A stretch of DNA of 54,567 nt from Acrasis kona (taxonomy: Eukaryota > Heterolobosea > Eutetramitea > Acrasida > Acrasidae): contig JAOPGA020001351.1 of NCBI GenBank assembly GCA_026419775.2, positions 1 to 54,567 of the forward strand. Reading direction: 5' to 3'. This document shows positions 30,933 through 42,197 of this stretch, one piece after another. Position 1 is the first letter of the stretch. Every line of letters starts with the position of its first letter. The notes under the pieces were generated by a model. That model saw nothing but the letters and a program-made list of their open reading frames with translations, made no database searches and was not told where the DNA came from. Made by a program: the position numbers and the translations under genes.

Positions 30933-32679
30933 ATGGCAACACTCGAAGATCTCAAACAAAAATGCAGTGAACTTGTACAATTAGCAAGAGATACATATAA
31001 ACTTGAATTTACAGATAAACCTTTGGACAAGAGTGTACTTCTGGTATGTACTTTTTATCATCATTGTTTTACATTAAAAGATAATGGGGGAGCAGTCTAG
31101 CGGCAAATCTAGTTTGATTAATTATTTATTCGGGGATATATCTGTTCGCGTAACTGGAAGCGAGGCGATAGACACCCAATTTACTTTAATTGAAACAGTC
31201 TCAAAGGAAACCTTTATGAAACTCGTGGGGGAGAGCAATTATAAAAACTTGTATAGGAAAAATAAGGACAGAGTTGCCGATTATGTATTTTTAAAAGAAC
31301 CCTTCCGAAGCGACCGAGAGGACTGGCGTAAAGATATTGTCTGGACATCATTAAGTCCAACCTTAATCAAAAGCCGTTACGAGCAGTTGTATGGAGGAAA
31401 AATGAACGAAATATTTTCTCAACACGAACACCTAGTAAAGGCTATTGTCATCAATGAGAAATTCGTCAAGGGTACTGAGTTGGAGCGCATTAAAATTGCA
31501 GCACATCAAAAAAGAGTGAGTCAAGGTATACCATCGAAAAAGCCAAGAAAGAGGACTAACATGGACGGGAGCGTTGTTATCAAAACCACCGAAGGAAGTA
31601 ATGTAGATCGCATCATGGATGATTATGTAATTGTTACCGATCCTGATGCCATCACACTTGAACATGTTCTTTGTAAGGATATGATATTGATTGACACTCC
31701 AGGGTTCAGTGACATGTGTGTACGTGACATGGATAAATTCAAAGCCACTGTAGAAATTTTAGAATTCTTTTATAAACAGGCGTCCATGGTGTTATTTCTT
31801 GCTTCTCCGACTAGTTTGTTGTCCATCAGTGAGGCTTTGAAAATTGTTCAATTGACCATGCTGGATCCGGCGACTAGAGATGCAGTCCTGAATGAAATGT
31901 ATCCTAATAACGTCCAAAAAGATCAATCGGACACTCCAGTAGCTGAAAGTGTTCTAAGGTCTGTTACGTCCTCTGTGTGTATGTTTTTGTAATCTTTTGT
32001 TTCTTAAAGACATGTAGTGAGTGCGATGATACCATGGGGTGGTTTTGTTGATAAAGCCTCGAAGTTTGTGAGTAATATGATAGTGGACAAGGCAGTGGAA
32101 AGTATTGATATAAATAAGTATGGACATACTGGATCCTTCTCTCACGAAAAAATGTATTTTGTGATCAATAAAAAAGGTAGGGCGGAACATTTGAAGTTTG
32201 ATTTAACATTAGATTTATGTACAAACGGGACTGAAAGCGCTTATTTTGAATTTGGTTATGCGATAGGAAGAAGTTTTAGTGTAAGTTATCTTTTTCTGGA
32301 AAGTACAAACTGACACAATTAGCATCTCCCACCAGTAATAATTAAATTTCATTCTTCTAACAAATTTTAGCTTCCCTCTAAAAATGTTTTGATGATTGGC
32401 GTACCACAAGAACAAAGAAAGCAGAGAACATCCAGTCGCAACGTTAGAGATGCTGAAAACATAAACTTGTATGAACTTGAGATTGGACAACTACAACAAT
32501 TAGAATATCACATCAACCAAACAAGAGGATCCGAATTCAAAACAAGAGCATACACAAAACACATGAAATACATTTATGAAAAAATGAAAGAAAGTCACGA
32601 AGGATTATCCTACACATCACAAGCTTTCCTACTTTATAGTAAACCGTTAGAAACTGCGAAGAAATTATGTGGATTGTAA
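30933..32679 (+). CDS. dynamin-superfamily GTPase, about 522 aa
   Basis: Four exons: 30933-31043, 31081-31958, 32010-32280 and 32371-32679, with introns of 37, 51 and 90 nt. The G1 P-loop is GEQSSGKSSL, a candidate G2 Thr lies in AIDTQFTLIE, and G3 is IDTPGFSDM. A clear G4 (TKxD-like) is not visible; the region after strand MVLFLASPTS could be degenerate. The C-terminal third is helical and charged. Large membrane-remodelling GTPases of this kind act on organelle or plasma membranes; which branch (EHD-like, classical or other) cannot be told. The stop is 4 bp from the convergent stop of the next gene. Confidence 0.8.
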
Positions 32680-32683
32680 ATAT

Positions 32684-33932
32684 TTATCTAAACCATTTTA
32701 TTTGTTCTTTTTCGTCTTCCTGTTTGACCTCTTCAACTTTCTTTTTCTTTTTAGGTTTCTTCTTTTTTGGTTCAGGTGTCTCTTCCGCTTTATCATCCCC
32801 TTCTTCCTTCTTCTTTAGGGCTTGTTCGCGATTCCTCTTTCTGTGTTCTCTTGACTGCTCTTTACTCTTCTCAAGTACTTGTTTGATGGCTTTAGATCGT
32901 TCAACGCTCTCAGTCAACAAGTCATTTTGAACTTTTCTGGCGGAATGTATACTTTCAATGAAGGAATCGTAATCCAACCTAACTCTCTTTTTGGTGTCAT
33001 GATCTAAACTCGATAAAAATGTCTCAACGGTTTGGAATGTAACAACGCTTTTATCCGATCGTAGTAATTCGTCAGTTTTTGCATAATCGGAAAGTTGAAA
33101 TGGAAGTTTTAAATTCTTATTCTTCTTGTATCTGATTGTGTTGATTTTTGCATTTTTGTAATTGTTGACCTGCTCTTGCGAAGGTAGGTATTGAGAAAGT
33201 AGGACGAGTGATTTGTATAATACATCAGACTGCAATAAATGTTCAACCAATAGAGATCGTAGACGGGAGCAACAAGATATAAAGAAGACTTGTCTTACAA
33301 AAGCATCTTTGAGCAGACGATATGAAATCTCTTGGTATATAATTAAACTCTATTTTGTTATTTATAAACGTGATGATGTAAACTTACTATACGCATTAGT
33401 AGTGCTATTATTTGTTGCAAAACTTCTGCAACTTTCAAAATATCTTTCAAAAAGCCTACCACCACATCAAAATGTAAATCATTACTCTTGAATGAAAAAA
33501 TGTCTGAGACGTCACTACATGATGTTATGTTGATAGAAAGCATCTAAATTCTTACGATTGACTTTGAATGGTTTTAAGTAGATTTTTTATTTGATTGCGA
33601 TAAAATGTCCCATTGAGATAATCAATGTTACGCTGTAGTAGCTGAACCAACTGCTTAATGTACTTCATCCACTGGGTATGCCTGAATACTAGACCAAACC
33701 GTTTAATTGCCTTCCTAATCAAATGAAATTCCGAAACAATATATTTCACATTCGCAATAGGTATGCCGAAAGCTTTATTTAAATCTTGTTGGTCCGTTGT
33801 TGTGAGTGAAAAAAATCTATCCTTTTCATCTGATATATTTTGTATTTCTTGAATTAGTGTCTTCAACTTTCCAAACTCTTCGTGCTCATATTGGACTAAC
33901 ACCACATTTTCGACATCCTTCTTCTTGTTCAT
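32684..33932 (-). CDS. hypothetical basic protein, possibly nucleolar (Nepro-like?), 382 aa
   Basis: Three exons: 33932-33556, 33514-33388 and 33328-32684, with introns of 41 and 59 nt, all joining in frame. The N-terminal 170 residues are helical, with a segment FHLIRKAIKRFGLVFRHTQ, then a helical middle and a coiled, Lys-rich tail (PKKKKPKKKKK). The architecture and the helical basic N-terminus recall the nucleolar Nepro domain family, but I saw no decisive motif, so the name is a guess. Basic tails like this commonly target nucleoli. Confidence 0.6.
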
Positions 33933-34007
33933 TTGTAAGCGTCAACTTGATGTTCAACTATCGCCTTGTACTTGGTGTGAAATTTTGAAGGCAACCTGAC
34001 CACAAGC
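33933..34007. promoter_or_regulatory. 75-bp divergent promoter region
   Basis: Two divergent start codons, at 33932 and 34008, are only 75 bp apart, so both promoters or one bidirectional promoter must lie here or inside the genes. No TATA-like box is visible. Confidence 0.3.
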
Positions 34008-36470
34008 ATGCCACCCAAGAGGTCAAGGACAGAGGAGAGCAAGGATGGTTGGGGAGAAGTTCCAACGACTGAAAACGATGTTATAGAGCTCAGCGATGTT
34101 TCATCTGACGAAGAAGTCGCAGACACAGTAGATAGCGATACAGACACGAATACAAATGGATACGAGGGAAATGATGACGGGGATGACTCCGACAATGAAG
34201 ACGACGTTTATGTGTCAGATGATGACGATGGAGATTTGAATGAATTTTTAACAGAAGAAGAGCAAGAAGACAGCGATGAAGAAGGAGATATCGGCGGCCT
34301 CAAAGTGTTGCACTCATTTAACAATGAAACAGAAGAAGAAGTGAAAGAACGTAAAAAGAGAGAATTAGATCAAGAGCCCAGCATGTTCGACGACGTTGAT
34401 AATTCAGATGATTCCTCCGAGGATGAAGTACGTCCACACAAGAATTAATTCATTAACATTTTCAAGGGCATGATAAATACAGTGGGAAACATCCCTCTAG
34501 AATGGTACGAAGAGTACGATCACATTGGTTACGACGTAAACGGAAATCGCATCCTACGTAAGAAACGCAAAGATGCTTTGGACAACCTCATCGCATCCCA
34601 CGACGATCCCAACTACCTACGTACCGTATACGACGAATTAAACGACAAGGAACACATACTCTCCAACAAGGACCTACAAACAATCATTGACGTGCAAAAG
34701 GGACGTTTCCCCAGCAACTACAATCCATACAGGCCCATGGTCGAGTACGTAACAATTGATTCGAGGTTCCCTCTGGTAGGAACGCCGACGCCAAAGAAGC
34801 ATTTCACTCCAGATAAGGACGAGCTGAAGCACATTGCACGTTTAGCTCGTCGCATGAGGAAGAATCCAAAGGTCGGCGTGCCTCAAATTCCCCAACGCAA
34901 CACTCCAGAATGTTACTTGATGTGGGGTCAAGATGGACGTGTCATTGGCGATACCACCAATCGCGTAGGTCTGCTACAAGCACCAAAAACATTATTACCT
35001 GGTCACGGTCAAAGTTACAATCCACCCATGGAATACGTTCCGGAAGATTCCCAGAGGCGCCTATACGACTCTTTGAGGAAAGTACCAGCCTATGATAAAT
35101 TCATCCAAGAGCGCTACAGAAGGTGCTTGGATCTCTACATGGCTCCCAGAGTTCAAATACGCAAGAAAGTCATTCCTGATCCCGAGAAACTTTTGCCGGA
35201 ATTACCCGATCCAGAATCACTACGCCCTTACCCTGAAATTCCATCTCTCGTCATTGAAGGTCATCATCACATTATTCGATCGGTCAGCATCAATCCCACG
35301 GGAACGCACGTCGTATCTGGAAGCGACGATCATACCGTCAGGTTGTGGGAAGTGGACACGTCGCGTTGCGTCAGGGTTTGGAAATTCCATGCCGACATTC
35401 AATGCGTACGATTCAATCCAAATGCTGGTCTCAATTTGTTCGCCGTATGTGTTGGTTTACAAGTTTATTTGATCCACTGCGGAGATATCGGAAGCGAAGC
35501 GGTCAACGAGGCAACCAGAAAATTATTCCCCGATGCAAGTTATGACGAAACCAAATCCATCCTAGAAGTTGACGAAGAGGAAGAGTTGGAAATGTTTAAA
35601 AAGGACGAACAAGAGAATGAAAGCGACGACGAAAGCGATGACGAAAGCGAAGATGATCAAGATGGAGAGAAGGATATACAAAAGGAACAAGTAGTGTCTT
35701 CGAGCACGAAGACGGGAAGAAAAAAAGTTTTATTGAGATGGGAATTTTACAGAACGGATCAACACAAGGAAAAGAGAAGTCAGGGCATCATGGCATGTTT
35801 GTATCACCTGAAACAAGTCACGCAGATCGATTGGCACGTTCGTGGAGATTACTTTGTTTCGTTGTCACCGACGGCCAACAATGATGGAATCGTGATCCAT
35901 CAATTATCCAATCGTACATCACAGAAACCATTTAAGAAGGCACTACGCAACAAGGGACAAAAAGTAGTGAGCGCACTGTTCCATCCCACTCAACCCCACT
36001 TTTACGTTGCCACCAGCAGAAACATTATGGTGTTCAATCTACAGCGTCAAAAGTTACAGAAGAAATTAAAGGGTCAAAAATGTAGGGACATTTCTTCGAT
36101 GAGCATTCATCCGAATGGTGGACACGTACTGACGGGTGGTTACGATAGGCGCATGGAGTGGTTCGACATGGAGATTTCTTCGAGGCCTTACAAGACGATG
36201 AGGTTCCATAGAAAGGCGGTAAGGAGCGTTGCGTTCCATAAGAGATATCCATTGTTTGCGACTGCTAGTGATGACGGTCAGATTCATGTTTTCCATTGTC
36301 AAGTATTTGTTGACGATTGGTTGAAGGATCCCATCATTGTTCCGGTCAAGATTTTAAGAGGTCACAAGATTACTTCGCACTTGGGTGTGTTGGACATTGA
36401 GTTCCACCCGACACAGCCTTGGTTAATTTCTGGAGGTGCTGATCAGACCATACGATTGTTTACTTCATAA
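34008..36470 (+). CDS. BOP1: BOP1/Erb1 ribosome-biogenesis WD40 protein, 807 aa
   Basis: BOP1 (Erb1 in yeast) forms the PeBoW complex with Pes1 and WDR12, which is needed for 27S/32S rRNA processing and 60S assembly. Two exons: 34008-34427 and 34467-36470, with a 39-nt intron. The acidic N-terminus is followed, across the intron, by the family block NTVGNIPLEWYEEYDHIGYD. The BOP1NT domain continues through GHGQSYNPPMEYVPE and IQERYRRCLDLYMAPR. WD40 repeats follow (SGSDDHTVRLWEV, TGGYDRRMEWFDM, FATASDDGQIHVF) and the protein ends in EFHPTQPWLISGGADQTIRL. An acidic insertion (about residue 510-540) interrupts the propeller. Coding DNA here is richer in G+C than its neighbours. Confidence 0.97.
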
Positions 36471-36595
36471 ATTTGTGTTTTTAAAATGCTGTTTGTTTGA
36501 CTCAATGTGATGTGTGTTGTTGGGTTTTAATTGTGTGAGTTGGTTGACCAAGATGATAAAAAAGAATGGAGGGAATAATTGATTTGTATTAACAT

Positions 36596-36961
36596 TTATT
36601 GTTGACCATAGAATTGATCGTCGTTTTGTTGTTGATTGATACCGTAATCTTGTTGATCTTGGTCGAATTGTTGTTGGTTTTGTCTGAAAGCTGCTCTTTG
36701 TTGTCTTATTGCTTGTTGGTTGTTGTTTTGTTGTTGTCTTCTTGTTTGTTGAGCGTTGGGTTGATTCTGTCCTTGTTGTTGAGCTCTGTTTCTTCCCCAT
36801 CTGGCTACTTCACGTGGGCTGACTTGGTATTCATCTCTTTGATTTCTCTTTGATGGACTGAGTCTGGTTCTTAGAGAGACTCTACCTTGTCTCCATGCAG
36901 ATACTGAGGTGGTTAAGCACACTAGTAATAGAGCAGCTAGTAGGAGGACGATGGATCTCAT
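36596..36961 (-). CDS. secreted Gln/Asn-rich protein, 121 aa
   Basis: ATG at 36961 starts a clear signal peptide (MRSIVLLLAALLLVCLTTSVSA). An Arg-rich segment follows (WRQGRVSLRTRLSPSKRNQR), then a tail dominated by Gln and Asn with Arg (QQQNNNQQAIRQQ). There is no cysteine cluster. Its start context ACAAATACAATGAGA is identical to that of the secreted protein at 12341, which also has Arg-rich residues after the signal peptide. The function is unknown; low-complexity Q/N tails can aggregate or adhere. A TTTAAATATGG sequence lies about 45 bp upstream. Confidence 0.7.
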   Translation of the reverse strand: MRSIVLLLAALLLVCLTTSVSAWRQGRVSLRTRLSPSKRNQRDEYQVSPREVARWGRNRAQQQGQNQPNAQQTRRQQQNNNQQAIRQQRAAFRQNQQQFDQDQQDYGINQQQNDDQFYGQQ

Positions 36962-37190
36962 TGTATTTGTTATTTTGTGGCTGGATTGATTGCGCAATCC
37001 TCTTTAAATATGGCTCTTTTATTTTTAGCTCAATCTATCGTCATTTATGGTATGCAGTCAACGCTAATTTGTAAAGAGATCCTTACAACTATAGCTTTTT
37101 TTAAAGTAGATAAGATTTTTTTATATCAAATCTAATAAACGATCTTGTGATAGAATATTCTTGTATACAACCACTATTAAATTCTAGAAT

Positions 37191-38348
37191 ATGGTCATTT
37201 TTAATTACAACGAACAATCAAACAACCAAAAAGTCGTTACAGTTTGTCAAAATCTTGATATGAAGTACGTATTATCAATTCGCATTAGGGTGCTAACAAA
37301 TCTAGTGAATATGTATCAACTGATGTCTTATTCGACAGAATAGCTGATAGAGAGCGTAAGCAAACAAATTTACATCGATCTAACTCCAACAGTAAAAAGA
37401 AAATTAGCGCTAGGAAAGCATTATGAGATGTTAACCTTGACTCCTCCTCAAGAAAAGGAGCTGAAAGAGGATTTACTCAATGCTAAAAGATACGAAAACA
37501 GCATTTTTGAGAGGGTGACAAAAAAAATTGAAAGCGACGAGTTACAGAAAGTAGTGCTAAGAAACAGAAATAGTGCTGAAGAGGAAAAAAGAAAAATCAA
37601 AGATTACTACGATAAATTATCAGCCCTACAAAATTTTGCCGCAGAAACAATGAAACAAGAAATAAGAAGAGCAGAGGAGTTTGAACTAAGAAAACTAAAT
37701 GAAGCTCAAGAATATTTAATCAAATCTGAATCACAAAAACTAATGAACGCCAGATATCTGTTTGAGCAGGCAGAAATAAAAAGACTTGCTGACGAAGAAA
37801 AGGAGTTTGAGGAGAGGAAGGCATGGAAGAATAAAGTTCCCGAGATAAGCTTTGCAAACCATCTGGCAAACGTAGCAGATGAGACACGACATGATTTCTT
37901 GAAGATACTTGAGGACACTAGCTTGAGTGTTGACAGAGGTCAAAAAGTGTTACTTGTATTGACAATAGATATAAACGAAAACAAATCTGATACAATTATA
38001 GTGCGAGAGCTAGACGAATATAGAGATCTCGCAGTAGCCTTTATCAAAAAAAACAAACTTTCAAACGATGCGGTAGAACCGCTTATTGCACATATTCATA
38101 GGAACATGGAACCAATCTTATCAAAATTATCAAATGCGAAGTCAACAAATCCCTCTACTCCAAATAGATTTGCACCAAAGCCAAAACCTTTACCCTCAGA
38201 TGACAACTACGATCAATATTTGAAACAAGTTAAAATTCCGACAAAGGAGGAGGTTAGAAACACTGTACCCTTCAAAAAGAGGCCTCAGCTCGATAAGAAA
38301 ATGACAACATCTATACAATTCTATCATCAACAATACTTCCAAGTTTAA
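37191..38348 (+). CDS. hypothetical coiled-coil protein, 352 aa
   Basis: Three exons: 37191-37264, 37306-37355 and 37414-38348, with introns of 41 and 58 nt. The second junction joins FDRIADRE to RKHYEMLTLTPPQEKEL in frame. Residues about 50-190 form a long charged coiled coil. A compact segment follows (LLVLTIDINENKSDTIIVRE, then LDEYRDLAVAFIKKNKL and EPLIAHIHRNM) that resembles small ubiquitin-like-fold modules found in cytoskeletal or centrosomal proteins. The tail is basic and Pro-rich. The family is not identified. Confidence 0.65.
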
Positions 38349-38429
38349 TAAATGTATTATTAAAATGGCTAGCGTTTCCCGCCAGTGGTTTTTATATATT
38401 TTTCTTACACTCAACCTCACTTTGATGAT

Positions 38430-38680
38430 TGGGTAGCTTGGATTTCGAGCCAATAGGCCCTTTCTTGCTGTGCCTCGAGAACCTTGACTCTAGCCTAAAC
38501 AAGAGCAATCCAGGGACCCTGTTCAATCGAAGATTGAATGGTTGTGCAATCATGACCCTTTCACATCCATCTATCGATTAACTATTTTACTTGAATCTTG
38601 GCCTTCCTTTCTCTTGGGATAAAGAAAGATACCAATTTAGAAGGACGTGAACAATTTTATGTAGTTGAATAGCACAAAAG
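38430..38680 (-). pseudogene. coding-like remnant with in-frame TAG
   Basis: Minus-strand segments read naturally as SKLVSFFIPRERKAKI, then after a possible short intron GHDCTTIQSSIEQGPWIALV, TAG, and in the same frame ARVKVLEAQQERAYWLEIQA, ending TGA about 38418. No start codon is visible. It may be the tail of a broken gene. The helical, charged end suggests a coiled coil. Confidence 0.35.
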
Positions 38681-38933
38681 CCTTGTTATGTCCATGAAGA
38701 AACGTAATATCAAACCGTTCTAAAGGTGAAAGTTAAGAAGTGCCAATATATCGCTGTGACATCGTTCTGTTCTATAGAGCAATACTTATCTGTCGTGACA
38801 CAGAGCCTAATAAATGAGATTGACCTGAAATTTTTGACTTCACACCTTCGGAGGACAAAAATGACATCAATATTTTGTAATAGAATTCGATTCTGGAGTT
38901 GCCTGCAACTAAAATAACATCATCACATACGTC

Positions 38934-39571
38934 ATGACCTCCGCATTGCTTAATCTTGATAACTCCAACCAATACCTCGCGTCAAATGAGGTTTCCAGCA
39001 AGCACGAGGAACATTACCAAGCGTTCTTATCAGCCTTAAAAGATAAAAACTACTTTGATGGTTTAGACGCAAATTCGGAGGGTTTGTCGCGTTTCTTTTA
39101 ATACTAAATATTATAGGGTACAAAAATAAGGAGACCAAAGCTAAACAGAAGTTCTTGAAGGGTTTGGCAGAGTTGTATAAAGACAAGGGCAACGCCCTAC
39201 TTACTCAAAAGGATGCAGCTTCTTGCAGAAGTGCTATTTCTTTGTACGAAGTGGCCATCAAACTGAGCCCCTCACACACCTACTATAATAACATGTACCT
39301 TATTAATTGGTTTTTCTTTTTTACAATTTGAAGGGCTACCGCACATTATGTTGTTAAACAATACAAAGATTCTGCGGAGGCGTCAAGAAACGCCATTTTA
39401 CTAGATCCAAAGTTTGCAAAAGCGTATTTACGGCTCGCCATGGCACAGGAGAAATTAGGAGAATACGATGACGCAATATTGAATTATGACAAATCAAACG
39501 AGTTAGCACCTAGCGACGCAACACTGAAGTTGAAACAAGATTGTATTAATGCCAAACAAACCTCTCAATAA
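38934..39571 (+). CDS. TPR protein, SGT-like, 187 aa
   Basis: Three exons: 38934-39081, 39117-39294 and 39334-39571, with introns of 35 and 39 nt. A short N-terminal helical region (HYQAFLSALKDKNYFDG) is followed by about three tetratricopeptide repeats: KGNALLTQKDAASCRSAISL with AIKLSP; ATAHYVVKQYKDSAEASRNA with LDP; and AYLRLAMAQEKLGEYDDAIL with LAP. This layout resembles the TPR part of SGT co-chaperones, without the Gln-rich tail. TPR arrays of this type bind Hsp70/Hsp90 C-termini, but exact ligands cannot be told. The next gene starts 48 bp downstream on the same strand. Confidence 0.75.
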
Positions 39572-39619
39572 AAAACCATTGTTACAATTGTTGAACGTGT
39601 TTATAGTTGACTGAATTCC

Positions 39620-40747
39620 ATGAAGAAACGGAAGTGGCATTCTTCCGATGTTATAGCGATAAGCGACGATGACGATGTAATCGAAGTATCACCAAAGAAA
39701 ATACCAAAAATCATAATAAATGTGGACGAAGAAGTATTCGAGAATAAAAGTATTTCGAGTAGAATTAAACTGCCAGCACGTCTACTTAATCAACATATTA
39801 GCCCTATTGAGTTCGAAGACCACTTTACTTCAATATCAGAGTATCTCTTCAACAATGTAATATTATATGTGAATGGTGGTAGGCAGAGATGTAGAATACT
39901 TGAAGTTGAGTTTTATTTGACAACACAATCAGACATTCATCCTGACCCGTTCACTCATTGTCATCCCCTACACGGGAGACATGCCCAGTGGTATTTCCAC
40001 CAATCTGTAGAAAGAGTTAATGATCATAATTTCCGTGAAGGTACTAGGAAAGGACTCGACATTACGTTCGGACAAGAAAAAAGCCACTTTGGTGGCATTC
40101 TTATTAGATCCATGGAGGAGATTAATACAAAGAACGAGAACAACAAAAAGTTAATGGACGGTCCGTCTTTATGTGTGGATTACATAATGGACAAGAACAA
40201 TGTTAAATGTTTGAGAGAGTTAATGACAAAGTTTCCTAATAGCCGTGCGCTTGAAATTGACTGTCCGTCCGACTTCAATAATTATCCTGTTCATCTCTCC
40301 GAATACAATTTTGAAAAAAAGTATAAAGTTCTGAGTGGCTCCAGAGTAGGTCTAAGTCTATTGAGTGCTAGTAAGCAATACGTCCGCAGTAGTTTTGTTC
40401 TGAAGCAATACAGATTCTATGCACACCCAGTCAAAGTTAATAAAAATAAAAACCAAATGGTTGCTTCAATGTACATACAAGAGATGAAGAAAAAGATTGA
40501 CTTTACGAAAGTTGGTTGTGTATTATTAAAAGATGCAAAACTGATCAACCACATCAGCAACGTTCTATGTTGTAGCATTAAGTTCACACAACATTGCGTA
40601 GATCTAGTGTTAGAAGGTTATAAGAAGTCAATTGTAAAGAAGCATGATGGAACGTATGATATAGAAAACATGCAAGATTATTTTGCGAATACACTCACTC
40701 CCAATCAAGTCATTATGATGCATGGTGTCTTGTTTCCATTAATTTAG
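39620..40747 (+). CDS. putative 3-methyladenine-DNA-glycosylase-like protein, 375 aa
   Basis: Single-exon gene. The N-terminal about 45 residues are polar with a short acidic run and a basic motif (SPKKIPK). The core carries the conserved pattern LEVEFYL, HPDPFTHCHP, WYFHQS, RKGLDITFG, GGILIRSMEE and GPSLCVDYIM. I associate this pattern with an uncharacterised family annotated in several eukaryotes and bacteria as 3-methyladenine DNA glycosylase. That annotation is from memory and the catalytic role is unproven. The frame ends at TAG (40745-40747) and the very next codon in frame is TAA. Confidence 0.6.
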   Translation: MKKRKWHSSDVIAISDDDDVIEVSPKKIPKIIINVDEEVFENKSISSRIKLPARLLNQHISPIEFEDHFTSISEYLFNNVILYVNGGRQRCRILEVEFYLTTQSDIHPDPFTHCHPLHGRHAQWYFHQSVERVNDHNFREGTRKGLDITFGQEKSHFGGILIRSMEEINTKNENNKKLMDGPSLCVDYIMDKNNVKCLRELMTKFPNSRALEIDCPSDFNNYPVHLSEYNFEKKYKVLSGSRVGLSLLSASKQYVRSSFVLKQYRFYAHPVKVNKNKNQMVASMYIQEMKKKIDFTKVGCVLLKDAKLINHISNVLCCSIKFTQHCVDLVLEGYKKSIVKKHDGTYDIENMQDYFANTLTPNQVIMMHGVLFPLI

Positions 40748-40777
40748 TAAATAAAATTTTTGTTTAACATTAAGACT

Positions 40778-41820
40778 TTATTCAACATTTTCATAATCGG
40801 ACTTCTCTCCTACTTCACAGTCGTCATAGTCATCTTCATCAAAATACTTTTCCTCTGAACATTTGAGTAATGTGTTTGTAAGTCAGACAAACCTTGATCA
40901 GTCACAAACTCATTCATGTCTTCAACATTTAGTTCAGCCTCTAGCTTGTTATAATTTATAAACTTGGCATCGCCTCCACTTAGAAAGCGCTCCTCCATAA
41001 AAGACCGAAATTCCTCTTCGTACCTTAATTTTGCTTCTTCGTCTTGATCTTCTGACATTAATTCAGAATCTACATCCTCGTTCACTTCTTCATCACCCTC
41101 TTCGTCATCGCTATCAAACTATGAAAAATTAACATTAATGTGTTTGTTATTTCATACCTCTTCAATGTCTCCCCTCTTCCTCTCCTCTTCTTGTGCTTCA
41201 TTAAGGTCGTCATTGTAAAGGAGTTTTTCGTATAGCTTCATGTCCTTAGGAAAGAGAGTGTGACCGTTTGGATCTGTGCTTGTAGTTTTATTTGTGGCAT
41301 CAGATGTTTTCTCAACATGTTGACCAACAAACTATACAGTGTTAGATCTTCAACAATCTGTGCCATACATGATGATAAAGTTCGGGGGCTCTTATCCTCA
41401 TACTCTCCAGAGAGAAAAAGTCTTCATCACTTTTTAATTTCTGCATCAACAAGTACCGTGCATTCTTATTGCTTTTGCTCTTATTTGGGTTACTTTTCCC
41501 AGAAAGTTTTGATAAGTACCAGTTTGTTTCGTAGTCATCTTTGTATTGTTTGAATTGGTTGAATAGATCAACATCACTAGATTCAAGAAGAACTCCATAT
41601 CTCTCTTTTACATTAACTATGATTATGTAATTTAGTTCTAACCTAAGAATAAAGCCGGCTGTGTTTGAATCAAGTTGCTTATTAAATTATCGTAATGCTT
41701 TTGCTTTCTCTCTTCTGCTTCTTCCTCATCGATTCTCTCGTCGCTTTTCGAATATCTTATAAGAAATCGAGGATTACGAACAATCCTCCTTGAGAGTTCA
41801 TTTACTTGTTCTAAATTCAT
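40778..41820 (-). CDS. CCDC97: CCDC97-like protein, 296 aa
   Basis: Five exons: 41820-41643, 41604-41369, 41331-41158, 41118-40893 and 40854-40778, with introns of 37-39 nt that all close in frame. The core reads ERYGVLLESSDVDLFNQF, then FFSLESMRIRAPELYHH continued by FVGQHVEKT. Later come FRSFMEERFLSGGDAKFINY and an acidic end (EEKYFDEDDYDDCEVG). This order is that of the CCDC97/DUF2052 family, whose human member is linked to the U2 snRNP/SF3B spliceosome part. The acidic linkers are typical. It is convergent with the gene ending at 40747, 30 bp away. Confidence 0.8.
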
Positions 41821-42197
41821 TTCCTTCTTTTACAAAATACCGAAAAATGTAGTGACCCTAGTAGTTTAGCGTTCTATCATGACCTTGATTGGTCTGAAGG
41901 CCAACGTCGCAGGCTCTCAGAAAGGTATGCCATGAACAAACGTAGCCTGCACAGGTATTCGGTGCAGACACATATAGTTGTCAATGGGTAACCATTTTGA
42001 TTTAAAAGTAACAGTGGTACAGGGCACTTTGCTCTGTTAAATATTTATTTCAAAATATTGTGGGACCGATGACTAGAATAATGCCGTCACCTACCTGTGG
42101 AGGGAAGAGTTCACAAAAGAACAATATGTCACATTCCACATTCATCATACACATTCAACACGTTTATAAAACAACATTTTAAAATTTATAGTTTCAT
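41821..42197. other. intergenic, nothing seen
   Basis: A 377-bp spacer between CCDC97 and RPL14. I looked for a tRNA or box C/D RNA near 41860-41960 and found no complete set of boxes or stems. Confidence 0.35.

Noticed and set aside
36465-36800. 111-codon minus-strand Thr/Ser-rich frame
   Set aside because: Overlaps the Q/N-rich secreted protein in another frame. The secreted protein has a signal peptide and explains the repeat-like codons.
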